Shown: one piece after another, positions 27,453 through 36,493 of the stretch
How positions within the stretch are numbered: position 1 is the stretch's first letter
How the letters are laid out: each line of letters opens with the position of its first letter
Source of the DNA: Helicobacter rappini
GTDB lineage: Bacteria > Campylobacterota > Campylobacteria > Campylobacterales > Helicobacteraceae
Assembly (NCBI RefSeq): GCF_900198625.1
Contig: NZ_FZPK01000018.1
Span: 28,297 to 92,296, forward strand
Reading direction: 5' to 3'
Length of the DNA stretch: 64,000 nucleotides
Program-made: the position numbers and the translations under genes
The notes under the pieces: generated by a model
What the model was told of the DNA's origin: nothing
What the model saw: the letters and a program-made list of their open reading frames with translations, nothing else
Database searches by the model: none

Positions 27453-27689
27453 ATTCTGTGCCGTATCATCTATTTTAACTTTAGGCGATATAGCTTTGTT
27501 GTCATTCTTTATAGAATCTTGTATGATTTTGCAAAAACACCAAATACAAGATTCTGAAATAGAATACATTGCAAAAAAGCCGCTATAAGTCTTACATTAC
27601 ATTACTACAAAAATAATCGCTAAATCTTAAAGTTTAATGATAATAATTAGAGTTTGCAAATTAAATATTTGTGTCTAAAAAGGATCGTT

Positions 27690-28544
27690 ATGCTATTTTT
27701 TGTGCCTACGCCAATAGGGAATCTACTTGATATATCATTACATACGCTTATGGTTTTTAATAAATGCAAAGTCATCTTATGTGAAGACACACGCGTAACA
27801 AAGAAATTACTCACTCTATTATTACGCAATGATTTTATACAGCAAAATTATCCAAATATAAATCCACAAGAAAAGCACTTCATAAGCTTTCATAGTCATA
27901 ATCAAGATGAGTTTTTAAGGAATGCTAATAAAGATTTTTTCACACAAGATATTGCCTTTTGCACAGATGCGGGTATGCCAAATATTAGCGATCCGGGGGC
28001 ATTACTACTTCGGTATGTGCGAGAGAATAATATAGAATATGAAGTGGTGCTTGGCGGGGGTGCATTTAGTCATGCGTTTGTGTGTAGTGGATTAGAGGGG
28101 GCATTCTACTTTGGTGGCTTTTTAGCCCATAAGCAACAAGAGCGACAAAAGCATTTAAAATCCTTACTTGAATATCACAATACAATACATATAATCCTTT
28201 ATGAAAGCCCCAAAAGACTTAGAGAATCTTTAAGTGATATAGCCTTATTTATGCCAGATTCTACACTTTTTGTATATAAAGAACTCACAAAGTTATATGA
28301 GAGAGAAATCATAGGCAGCCCACAAGAAATACTTGCTAAATTGCCAAATAATATTAAGGGGGAATACTGCATAATTATCCAAAAAGATTCTAAAAACTCT
28401 TTAAAAGATTCTAAAGAAAAGATTCTAAGGTTAAGTAAAGATGATATTTTAGCCCTTGATATACCACCAAAACAAAAAGCAAAGCTACTCGCACAAGTGA
28501 GTGAAAAAAGCATAAAAGAATGGTATGCAATATTAACACAATAG
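27690..28544 (+). CDS. rsmI: 16S rRNA (cytidine1402-2'-O)-methyltransferase
   Basis: A 284-residue SAM enzyme that methylates C1402 in the decoding centre. The start at ATG 27690 (MLFFVPTPIGNLLDIS) matches the family N-terminus and has AAAAAGGA upstream; an earlier in-frame start at 27654 adds unrelated residues. Motifs are CEDTRVTKKLL, FHSHNQDE, FCTDAGMPNISDPGALL, ESPKRL and VYKELTKLYE. The stretch KDSKNSLKDSKEKILR, residues about 231-246, is encoded by three AGATTCT boxes and looks like a local expansion. The tail PKQKAKLLAQVSEKSIKEWY is usual for RsmI. Confidence 0.93.
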   Translation: MLFFVPTPIGNLLDISLHTLMVFNKCKVILCEDTRVTKKLLTLLLRNDFIQQNYPNINPQEKHFISFHSHNQDEFLRNANKDFFTQDIAFCTDAGMPNISDPGALLLRYVRENNIEYEVVLGGGAFSHAFVCSGLEGAFYFGGFLAHKQQERQKHLKSLLEYHNTIHIILYESPKRLRESLSDIALFMPDSTLFVYKELTKLYEREIIGSPQEILAKLPNNIKGEYCIIIQKDSKNSLKDSKEKILRLSKDDILALDIPPKQKAKLLAQVSEKSIKEWYAILTQ

Positions 28545-28651
28545 CAAACACAAGAGAAAAAGCAATGAAGTTTTGGCTTTTTATGATAAATTAAGTTGAA
28601 TTTTTATACAATTTAAGATAGTATTCTACAATCTTGTAAAAAAGGAAAAGT

Positions 28652-29806
28652 ATGTTGAAGTTTAAAGGTTTTAAAAGCGGTTTAAAAGGTAAAAATACTG
28701 ATAGTCGCACTCTTGTAAATGGCGGTATGAAAGCTATGGTGTGTGCTTTTACACTGGGTGGGTTATTAGCTTCGTCTGCGTATGCTGGTGGTAAAGCTGA
28801 TGATTATATGAGAGTGTCTATCTCAAGCATGTTCGATCATGCCAATAAGTTTGAGTGTGAAGGTGGCGATAGGACTGCGATATGTAAGACTGACCGCTAT
28901 GAGATTGGTAATACAAATGGCTTTGTATTGCGTGATTATAGATACACGCTTGATTATAAAGATTCACGCGTGATTGAGAGAGTAAGCGGAAAGATTGAAG
29001 CACCTAGTAATTATGACTTAAAGCCATTTGTGCCAAAGTCTTTTCAATGCTCTGATTTCACTCAAATCCACAATGATAAAAAGCAAGTGAATGAACAGCT
29101 TGTTTGCACGATAGATAGCGACTCATATAAACTCAATATTCGCTTGAGAGCAAAAGCTGATTCATCTCTATTTGCTAATGTAGATTCTATGTCTTTATTG
29201 CAAAAAAGCACAGCGTTTTGGGATAAAATGTTAAGAGAAGTAGCAAACACAAAAGATAAAAAGCAACTAGCTGAAAGGATGGATAGTTTTAAAGATATAT
29301 TAAGCAGTATTGATGTGAATCTTTATGGTGTAGATATTGCTATCACAAAGCCACAATTACCACAGAAAATCTATGAGCATATTTTTGCTGATATGATTGA
29401 TGATTCTAGTGAAGCTTCAGATTATGCAAATAAAAGATATAATCAACTCGCACATACACTTTATAACTCTGGTGTAGGTTATATATATGGCAATGCGATG
29501 GGCTATGTGTGGGGCAATGACGCGATTGATGAACGCACAAAAGAAAGTCTCAACAAACTTTTTGTAACGCTAAGAGATTCTGCTATGCTTGATTCTAATA
29601 TCAAAACCGTGTATATCACACTGACAAATCGCACAAATAAAGGCTTTAATCTAGGTCGTGCTTATGATAAAATTACACAAGATACAAATAGATTTTATAA
29701 ATTAGATAAAGAACAAGCAGGGCAAACTCTCAATCTATTTAATGGCGATGTGTTTAATAGATATAGAATCGAAGTTGGAGCTGCCCGCTTTAAGCAACAT
29801 AACTAA
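28652..29806 (+). CDS. Exported protein of unknown function
   Basis: A 384-residue protein with a long N-region rich in Lys and Gly and a hydrophobic segment ending LLASSAYAGG, consistent with a signal peptide cleaved after AYA at about residue 46. The mature part has two cysteine pairs (FECEGG and AICKT; FQCSDF and LVCTID) that could form disulfides, then a helical region with aromatic residues, and ends VGAARFKQHN. No membrane anchor and no domain I recognise. The start ATG has AAAGGAAAAG upstream. A periplasmic location is inferred. Confidence 0.7.
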   Translation: MLKFKGFKSGLKGKNTDSRTLVNGGMKAMVCAFTLGGLLASSAYAGGKADDYMRVSISSMFDHANKFECEGGDRTAICKTDRYEIGNTNGFVLRDYRYTLDYKDSRVIERVSGKIEAPSNYDLKPFVPKSFQCSDFTQIHNDKKQVNEQLVCTIDSDSYKLNIRLRAKADSSLFANVDSMSLLQKSTAFWDKMLREVANTKDKKQLAERMDSFKDILSSIDVNLYGVDIAITKPQLPQKIYEHIFADMIDDSSEASDYANKRYNQLAHTLYNSGVGYIYGNAMGYVWGNDAIDERTKESLNKLFVTLRDSAMLDSNIKTVYITLTNRTNKGFNLGRAYDKITQDTNRFYKLDKEQAGQTLNLFNGDVFNRYRIEVGAARFKQHN

Positions 29807-29955
29807 AAGTAGTTACCCATTACAAAGTAACCTATCTTTTGTAAATAGGGCATGGATTAAACGCCATGCTTTAGTGATCTTTATTAAACTTTTATAGATA
29901 TTTAAAACTAAGCATAATCTCCACACGACAATATAGACATAATTAAGGGAATCTT

Positions 29956-30945
29956 ATGACACTAAGTGAAGCAATTAATAAGGCTTTTGGTAGCAATGCG
30001 GTATTGAAAAATGAAATTACAAATGATTTTATACTAGAAGGGTTAGCCCCATTAGAATCTGCTACTAAAAATCAAGTAAGTTATATACAACAAGACCAAT
30101 ACATTCAGGGCTTACAAGATTCTAAGGCTGGAGCGGTGCTAATTAGAGAATCTATAAAAGACAAAGTGCCAAACCATATACAGCCTCTTATCGTTGATAA
30201 CCCACATTTAGCATTTGCCCTGCTTTCACAGCTTTTTGCAAAAGGCGATTTTATAGCAAGACCGCATGCAGATTCTAAAATCGACACAAGTGCATCTATC
30301 GCAGCAAATGTCGTGCTAGGTAAAAATGTAACTATCGGGGCAAATACCATGATTATGCCCGGCGTTGTGATCGCTGATAATGTGAGTATTGGGGCAAATT
30401 GCAAGATTTATCCAAATGTTGTAATTTATCGTGAAAGTGTGATAGGTGATAGAGTGCTTATCCATGCTAATAGTGTCATTGGTAGCGATGGCTTTGGATA
30501 CGCGCAAAATGCACTTGGCGAACACACAAAGATCGAGCATAATGGACGCACAATTATTGAAGATGATGTAGAAATCGGTGCAAATAATGTAATAGATCGA
30601 GCTGTTTTTGGTGAAACTCGCGTTAAAAAAGGTAGTAAAGTTGGACATAGTTGCGTTATCGCACATAATTCTATTGTGGGAGAACATTCATTGCTTGTAG
30701 CACAAGTAGGCTTGGCAGGATCTACTACAACAGGACGAAATGTTGTGCTAGGCGGGCAAGTTGGCACAGGCGGACATGTGCATATCGGGGACTTCGTGCA
30801 AGTTGCAGGCAGAGGAGCGGTATCCAAAAACTTACCACCCAAAAGCAAATGGGGCGGTCATCCTATTATGCAGCTTGATGAATGGATGAAGTTTTATGTA
30901 AGTCTTAGACGCATGCTAAAAGAGAATAATCGGGCTGAAAAGTAA
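29956..30945 (+). CDS. lpxD: UDP-3-O-(3-hydroxyacyl)glucosamine N-acyltransferase
   Basis: A 329-residue enzyme of lipid A synthesis that adds the second 3-hydroxyacyl chain to the glucosamine. It has an N-terminal uridine-binding domain (residues about 1-100), then many hexapeptide repeats of the left-handed beta helix (VVLGKNVTIGANTMIMPGVV, then VSIGANCKIYPNVV), IGSDGFGYAQ, IGANNVIDRAVFGETRVKKG and GHSCVIAHNSIVGEHSLLVA with the catalytic His region. The C-terminal helix is DEWMKFYVSLRRMLKE. Length and motifs are normal. It stands alone, not in the usual bamA-lpxD-fabZ-lpxA cluster, which is common in this group. Confidence 0.95.
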   Translation: MTLSEAINKAFGSNAVLKNEITNDFILEGLAPLESATKNQVSYIQQDQYIQGLQDSKAGAVLIRESIKDKVPNHIQPLIVDNPHLAFALLSQLFAKGDFIARPHADSKIDTSASIAANVVLGKNVTIGANTMIMPGVVIADNVSIGANCKIYPNVVIYRESVIGDRVLIHANSVIGSDGFGYAQNALGEHTKIEHNGRTIIEDDVEIGANNVIDRAVFGETRVKKGSKVGHSCVIAHNSIVGEHSLLVAQVGLAGSTTTGRNVVLGGQVGTGGHVHIGDFVQVAGRGAVSKNLPPKSKWGGHPIMQLDEWMKFYVSLRRMLKENNRAEK

Positions 30946-31159
30946 CATTAATTCCATATCCTTGCAGTTTAACATGAGATTGATTTGAACTTCGACCAGA
31001 CAGACACTTTATATATGCTGTATTCTCTGCTACTTGGGGGTGGGTGCAGAATACATAAAATATAGATTTCTCATATTCATAAGCAAGATAAGACACTTGG
31101 TATAAGAATTCAGAATCTCCCCTTAAAAATTCGTTATAATTGCTTATTATTTTTTTGTT
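30905..31159 (-). pseudogene. Possible remnant ORF antisense to the end of lpxD
   Basis: The leftward frame is open for 84 codons from 31159. The 31146-30946 part has coding-like content (EFLYQVSYLAYEYEKSIFYV, later SNQSHVKLQGYGINVTF). The last phrase, with a terminal F, resembles the end of an outer-membrane beta-barrel protein. The frame then runs on inside lpxD on the opposite strand, so the original stop is lost if this was a gene. No ribosome-binding site is visible. Confidence 0.25.
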
Positions 31160-31187
31160 TCATGGTAAAGAAAAAGGATATAAAATA

Positions 31188-33509
31188 ATGCGGTATTTAC
31201 TTGTAACACGCGGTATGCCTTTATGTGGGAAAACTACATGGATACAGCAATATAATTTAGAATCTTATGTATTGAATCCAAAGCATTTTCAGCGACTCTT
31301 ACACGCACCTATGCTTGATGATTCTGGCAAATTTACACAGCCAAAGCAAAATGATAAGCTTGCGTATCAAATGCTTTTTACAGCCTTGCAGTCAAGAATG
31401 GAACGGGGTGAGTTTATCATTATAGAAGATTTGCATATATTAAAATCATACTGGAGTAACTACAAAGAAATGGCAAAGCATTATGCCTATGAAGTGCTTA
31501 TAGTAGATTTTAGTCATGTGTCTTTTGAGATGATTTGTGAGAGAAACAGCACACAAAAAGACCCTTATACAAAAGAAGAGTTACAAACTCTCTATGAAAC
31601 TATGAATAATGAAGAGATTCCCATTAAATGTAAGATTATAGCCCCAGATGAGATTAAAGCAATGCTAGATACAGAGTCTTATAATCTCAATGGCTACAAG
31701 ATAGTCCATCACATAGGCGATATACATGGCTCATATCATGTATTGAAGCAATATCTAAAAGATATGAAAAATGATGAGTTTTATATCTTTCTTGGGGATT
31801 ATATTGACAGGGGATTCCAAAATTATGAAGTGCTAGAGTTTTTAATGCAGATTATGGATAGAAAAAATGTATGTTTGCTTGAGGGTAATCATGAGAAATG
31901 GCTATGGGAGTGGGCAAATAATAGAGAGGTTGAGTCAAAAGAGTTTCGCTTTAGCACGCAGATAGAGTTAGAGCAAAAAGGCTTAGATAAAAATGATGCA
32001 AAAAAGTTGTATCTCAAATTAAAGCCCTATCTTTTCTACAAATTCCATGATAAAAGGGTGATTTGCACACATGGTGGAATCTCAAATATGCCAAAGCATT
32101 TAGTCCTGCTTAGTGCAGCACAAAGCATACATGGCGTAGGCTCATATCTTAATGCAAGCAGCATTTCACAGGCATTTGCATACAATACACCAGAGAATTT
32201 CTATCAAGTATTTGGACATCGTAATAAAACGGGGCTGCCTATACAGCTAAATGATAAAAACTTTATTCTAGAATCTCAAGTTGAGTTTGGGGGCTATTTA
32301 CGCATATTGCAGTTAAATCAGCATGGCTTCACAGATAAAAGCTTGAAAAATACCATTTTTATCCCAAAAGAAGAGAAAGAAGCACAAAGAAAGCTGCAAA
32401 AATTTTTCGATCATCTTTTACATAACAAGCGATTTATATTGAAAGAAAACAGGGATTTTATCGGTGTAGAATATCCCTCAATCAAGCGACCAAAGGATTT
32501 AGTCGAGCTTATACACGCATTTTACCCCTGCATTATTGATACAAAAAAGTGGCAGTTTGTAGCAAGAGGATCTCATCTAAGCCAAGATAAAAACCCTTAT
32601 TTTCAAGCAAATAAAGAGAGTGTCTTAGAGCATGTAAGATTTCCTTTACATATCACACAAAAGCTTTTTAGTAAGCAGTTTATCATCTCTTTTTACAACA
32701 ATAACTTTTATATGTTTAAAGATTCTATAATGGAATCTAAATTGCCAAAATTCTTACGAGATAAAGATAAACAAAAAAAGCTTATAGAATATTTTAGGAA
32801 TAAATCACATTCCATGCTTTTTGCTCAAACAAATAGAAATGAGATTTATCTGCTTAATATATTCCCCAATCTCACTCAAGCGACAGCCATGCCACAAAGC
32901 GAGAGAGAGAAAATCGCAGAAATACTTCATATAAAATCGCAAAAACTTCTCTTTACAATCAATAATAAAGAAGAATTTAAAACCTTTATAAAAGCGATCA
33001 ATAGCTTTAATATGCGTATCGCTTCAAGCAAAACACTTCAAGTAAATAAAATAGATTCTAATGTGATTGATAAAAATAATGATTCTACAAATACAGCACA
33101 AGATAGCACAAACGCTACTTCAATAAACACAGAATCTGACTCTTTAGAATCCATGCCTTTAGAGCTACATATCTTAGAATCTAGTGCTTTAAACATACGC
33201 CCTAATGTATCTTTTAGTGGCTTTTATGTGGTTGATACTGAAGGCAACTATTTTACAATACAGACTTTATATAAGCATGAAATGCAGGTTTGCTTGGAGC
33301 TTGTTAAAGTGTGGCGTATGCGTGATGAGATTGCCCCTTTATCATGGGTGAATAGCCCATTTCGCCTTGCTTTTATGCGATGGTTTAGTGTCTTTGCTAC
33401 GCAAAATGATTGGAAAAATATGTCAATATCATGGATACAAAATGCGTTTATACACGATTTAGTTAGCAATGAAAATGCTACACAGATTCTATATGATTTT
33501 ACGATTTAA
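31188..33509 (+). CDS. Pnkp-like polynucleotide kinase-phosphatase
   Basis: A 773-residue cytosolic protein. It starts at ATG 31188 with AAAAAGGA ten bases upstream; an earlier in-frame TTG is rejected. Residues 1-160 are a P-loop kinase (TRGMPLCGKTTW, then FIIIEDLH). Residues about 175-375 are a calcineurin-type phosphoesterase with every metal motif: HHIGDIHGSYHVL, FLGDYIDRG, LLEGNHEKW and ICTHGGIS. This kinase-then-phosphatase order is that of bacterial Pnkp RNA-repair enzymes. The C-terminal 400 residues sit where Pnkp has a ligase, but I see no KxDG nucleotidyltransferase motif, so that activity is doubtful. A Ser/Thr/Asn-rich stretch with several AGATTCT boxes lies at about residues 620-665. 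Confidence 0.7.
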   Translation: MRYLLVTRGMPLCGKTTWIQQYNLESYVLNPKHFQRLLHAPMLDDSGKFTQPKQNDKLAYQMLFTALQSRMERGEFIIIEDLHILKSYWSNYKEMAKHYAYEVLIVDFSHVSFEMICERNSTQKDPYTKEELQTLYETMNNEEIPIKCKIIAPDEIKAMLDTESYNLNGYKIVHHIGDIHGSYHVLKQYLKDMKNDEFYIFLGDYIDRGFQNYEVLEFLMQIMDRKNVCLLEGNHEKWLWEWANNREVESKEFRFSTQIELEQKGLDKNDAKKLYLKLKPYLFYKFHDKRVICTHGGISNMPKHLVLLSAAQSIHGVGSYLNASSISQAFAYNTPENFYQVFGHRNKTGLPIQLNDKNFILESQVEFGGYLRILQLNQHGFTDKSLKNTIFIPKEEKEAQRKLQKFFDHLLHNKRFILKENRDFIGVEYPSIKRPKDLVELIHAFYPCIIDTKKWQFVARGSHLSQDKNPYFQANKESVLEHVRFPLHITQKLFSKQFIISFYNNNFYMFKDSIMESKLPKFLRDKDKQKKLIEYFRNKSHSMLFAQTNRNEIYLLNIFPNLTQATAMPQSEREKIAEILHIKSQKLLFTINNKEEFKTFIKAINSFNMRIASSKTLQVNKIDSNVIDKNNDSTNTAQDSTNATSINTESDSLESMPLELHILESSALNIRPNVSFSGFYVVDTEGNYFTIQTLYKHEMQVCLELVKVWRMRDEIAPLSWVNSPFRLAFMRWFSVFATQNDWKNMSISWIQNAFIHDLVSNENATQILYDFTI

Positions 33510-33530
33510 TAGCTTTAAATAGGTAGATTT

Positions 33531-35000
33531 ATGTTTGTTTTTGGAGATTATATCTACACAGATTCTAAACGCATTTTGCAAGCTTTTAGCTATGATGAGG
33601 TTATAGCATGTTTGCGTATCATGCAAAATCATACAAAAAGAAAAAAGAAGGGCTATTTTGTCGGCTATTTAACTTATGAATGCGGATTACTTTTACAAGA
33701 TTCCTATTATGGTATGAAAGATGGTAAAAATCTAGATTCTAAACAACTTGAGCGAAGTGCGGGATTTAAGGCACAAACAATAGAGAATCAGGCAATAGAG
33801 AATCTAGATTCTAAAACTTGTCATACTGAGACTTTAGTCGAAGTATCTAAAGTTTTAGAATCTAAAAAAGATTTTTCAACTTTTGCAGCAACTCACACTT
33901 GCAAGAATATAGATTCTAAAAAATCCGCACCCCAATGCCCTACACCCGCCCAAGTAAAAGGAAATACAGAATCTAATCCCAGCACAAATAAAACAAATAA
34001 CATAAAAGAACCACTTCTCTACTTTGAGCTTTTTTTAAAACGAAAGAAATTTAAACCAATCCAAAAAAAATATCAAAAAAATAAACTCTTTAATATAGTA
34101 AAACCCCTTGATAAAAAGCGATATAAACTCGACTTTTCACGCATTAAAGAGAATATAGAACAAGGGCATACTTATCAAGTCAATTACACACAAGAGATTC
34201 TATTATCCCCGCTATTAAAAAAGGATTCTTTTACTTACTTTAAGATTCTATCCAGTCGGCAAAACACACCCTATAAAGCCTATATCTCAAATAAACATGT
34301 AGAGATTTTATCCTTATCCCCAGAACTCTTTTTTCATTATAAAAATCACACTATCACAACACAACCTATGAAAGGCACAATAAAGCGTGCATTTATAGAG
34401 AAAAACAAAATAAAAAACGAAGTAAAGCCAAATCTAAAACTCTACAAGCAATATAAAAAGATTCCAAAAATAAAGGGCATTGATAGGGTAAGGGATTTTT
34501 CTAACCTTAAAACACTGCATTATGATTCTAAAAATCGCAGCGAAAATGTTATGATTGTAGATCTATTGCGAAATGATTTAAGTCGCATAGGACTGCAAGG
34601 AAGTGTGCGTGTCAAAGAACTATTTGCTATCCGCACCTATCCTACGCTACATCAAATGGTATCAACAATACAAGCAAAACTGCCAAAACACTATGGAATC
34701 ATTGAGATTTTAAAAGCACTATTTCCATGCGGGTCTATCACAGGTGCGCCAAAATACAAAACCACGCATATAATCAGCGAGTTAGAACAGCGAAAAAGGG
34801 GGGTGTATTGCGGTACTATTGGTGTGATTAGCAAAAAAGAGTGCATTATGAGTGTGCCTATCCGCACACTTTATAAGCCCAAACAAGAAACATATTATCA
34901 CTATGGTGTCGGTAGTGGAGTTGTATGGGAATCTTTGGCAGAAGAAGAATTTAGTGAATTGCAGTTAAAATGTAGGTTTTTGAGCGACATTAATTTTTAA
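33531..35000 (+). CDS. pabB: Aminodeoxychorismate synthase component I, with in-frame repeat insertion
   Basis: A 489-residue chorismate-binding enzyme of folate synthesis. The C-terminal 280 residues carry the family signatures: RIKENIEQGHTYQVNYTQE, LSLSPELFF, TTQPMKGTIKRA (the PabB-type PIKGT lysine), SENVMIVDLLRNDLSRI, TLHQMVSTI and FPCGSITGAPK. The N-terminal part (YFVGYLTYECGLLLQ) is also usual. Between them, residues about 64-165 are a low-complexity, Lys/Asn/Ser-rich insertion. It contains a complete 60-base palindromic repeat (33805-33864) read as LDSKTCHTETLVEVSKVLES, followed by more AGATTCT boxes. The insertion lies between the two lobes, where a loop can tolerate it. The start is 21 bases after the preceding gene. 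Confidence 0.88.
   Translation: MFVFGDYIYTDSKRILQAFSYDEVIACLRIMQNHTKRKKKGYFVGYLTYECGLLLQDSYYGMKDGKNLDSKQLERSAGFKAQTIENQAIENLDSKTCHTETLVEVSKVLESKKDFSTFAATHTCKNIDSKKSAPQCPTPAQVKGNTESNPSTNKTNNIKEPLLYFELFLKRKKFKPIQKKYQKNKLFNIVKPLDKKRYKLDFSRIKENIEQGHTYQVNYTQEILLSPLLKKDSFTYFKILSSRQNTPYKAYISNKHVEILSLSPELFFHYKNHTITTQPMKGTIKRAFIEKNKIKNEVKPNLKLYKQYKKIPKIKGIDRVRDFSNLKTLHYDSKNRSENVMIVDLLRNDLSRIGLQGSVRVKELFAIRTYPTLHQMVSTIQAKLPKHYGIIEILKALFPCGSITGAPKYKTTHIISELEQRKRGVYCGTIGVISKKECIMSVPIRTLYKPKQETYYHYGVGSGVVWESLAEEEFSELQLKCRFLSDINF
33805..33864 (+). repeat. 60-bp palindromic element inserted in the pabB coding sequence
   Basis: Outer arms TAGATTCTAAAACTT (33805-33819) and AAGTTTTAGAATCTA (33850-33864) are perfect 15-bp inverted repeats. 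Inside, on the same centre of symmetry, ATACT (33823-33827) pairs with AGTAT (33842-33846), and GACT (33830-33833) with AGTC (33836-33839). The core reads GTCATACTGAG. The length is a multiple of three, so the frame is kept. Confidence 0.85.
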
Positions 35001-35150
35001 TCATTAGATTCTAAAACATAAAATCTACTTCATGTTTAAAATCACAAACAAAACTCCCATTAAGCTTTTAATAACACAAAGATTCTATAATTCTCTCGAA
35101 CTTTATAAACAATTCATATAAATCTAACATAACCATAAGGAAATAATCTC

Positions 35151-36485
35151 ATGCAGACAAAGACTAGCAATCCAAAGCTTTATATAGAAACATTGGGCTG
35201 TGCGATGAATGTGCGTGATAGTGAGCATATTATTGCAGAGTTGCAAGATAAAGAGGGGTATAGCTTGACTGCGAATATACAAGAAGCAGATCTTATACTC
35301 ATTAATACTTGCTCTGTTAGAGAGAAGCCAGAACAAAAGCTATTTAGTGAAATAGGGCAATTTGCAAAGCATAAAAAAGATGGGGCAAAGATTGGCGTGT
35401 GTGGCTGCACGGCAAGTGCTATGGGACATGAGATTATCAAAAAATCGCCACATGTAGATTTTGTCTTAGGGGCTAGAAATATCTCTAAAATCACAAGCGT
35501 TATACACAAGCCAAAAGCAGTAGAGATTGATACAAGCTATGATGATAGCACTTATGTATTTTCAGATTCTAAGCAGAGTGGATTTAAGGCATTGCTAAAT
35601 ATATCCATTGGTTGTGATAAAAAATGTGCGTATTGCATTGTGCCTTTTACGCGTGGTAAAGAGATCTCTATCCCCTTTGATTTACTTTATCAAGAAGCAA
35701 ATAAATTAGTTAAAAATGGTGTCAAAGAGATTCTATTATTGGGACAAAATGTAAATAATTATGGTGTGAGATTTAGCACACCGCATGAAAAGATTGATTT
35801 CACTACGCTTTTAAGAGAATTAAGCAAAATAGATGGCTTAGAGCGTATCCGCTTTACAAGTCCGCATCCTTTGCATATGAATGATTCTTTTTTAGACGAG
35901 TTTGCCTCTAATCCAAAGATTTGTAAAAGCATACATATCCCCCTGCAAAGCGGCTCAAATAAGATTCTAAAATCAATGAAGCGAGGCTATACACAGGAAT
36001 GGTATCTAGACCGCATTGCATACTTAAAAAAGCAAAGCCCAAATGTAGGCATTAGCACGGATATTATCGTGGGCTTTCCGGGTGAAAATGATGATGATTT
36101 TAAAGAGACAATGAGCGTTTTAGAATCTGTGCGTTTTGATACAATGTATAGCTTTATTTACTCGCCGCGTCCAAATACTCTGTCGCATTCATGGGGAGAT
36201 AAGGATAGCGTGCCAAAGGAAGTAGCAAAAGAGAGATTAGCGATACTGCAGCAAAGACACAGAGAGATTTTGCAGGAAAATAGCCAAAAAGAGCTAGGAA
36301 AGATTCATAAAGTGCTAATAGATTCTAATAAAAAATCACTGAGTGAGACTTTTAGTGAGGGCAGAAGCGATACAAATAGATTGATTAGAATTGAGAATGA
36401 ATTCATCGATATGGGTGCTATTGTGGATATAGAGATTACAAAAGTTGTAGGTAGCACGCTTTTTGGTAAAAGCATAGAAAAGTGA
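35151..36485 (+). CDS. miaB: tRNA-2-methylthio-N6-dimethylallyladenosine synthase
   Basis: A 444-residue radical-SAM enzyme that methylthiolates i6A37 of tRNAs. Three domains are seen: UPF0004 (residues about 8-120, IETLGCAMNVRDSEHI, INTCSVREKPEQK, GVCGCTA; three Cys for the second cluster), radical SAM (ISIGCDKKCAYCIVPFTRGKE with CxxxCxxC, then SGSNKILKSMKRGYT and IVGFPGEND), and TRAM (residues about 380-444, VLIDSNKKS, SEGRSDTNRLI). All motifs are intact. It is followed after eight bases by the acyltransferase gene, so the two are co-transcribed. ATG 35151 has AAGGAAAT upstream. Confidence 0.95.
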   Translation: MQTKTSNPKLYIETLGCAMNVRDSEHIIAELQDKEGYSLTANIQEADLILINTCSVREKPEQKLFSEIGQFAKHKKDGAKIGVCGCTASAMGHEIIKKSPHVDFVLGARNISKITSVIHKPKAVEIDTSYDDSTYVFSDSKQSGFKALLNISIGCDKKCAYCIVPFTRGKEISIPFDLLYQEANKLVKNGVKEILLLGQNVNNYGVRFSTPHEKIDFTTLLRELSKIDGLERIRFTSPHPLHMNDSFLDEFASNPKICKSIHIPLQSGSNKILKSMKRGYTQEWYLDRIAYLKKQSPNVGISTDIIVGFPGENDDDFKETMSVLESVRFDTMYSFIYSPRPNTLSHSWGDKDSVPKEVAKERLAILQQRHREILQENSQKELGKIHKVLIDSNKKSLSETFSEGRSDTNRLIRIENEFIDMGAIVDIEITKVVGSTLFGKSIEK

Positions 36486-36493
36486 GTATTTGA

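Noticed and set aside
30316-30848. Long leftward ORFs opposite lpxD
   Set aside because: Shadows produced by the hexapeptide repeats of lpxD on the other strand.
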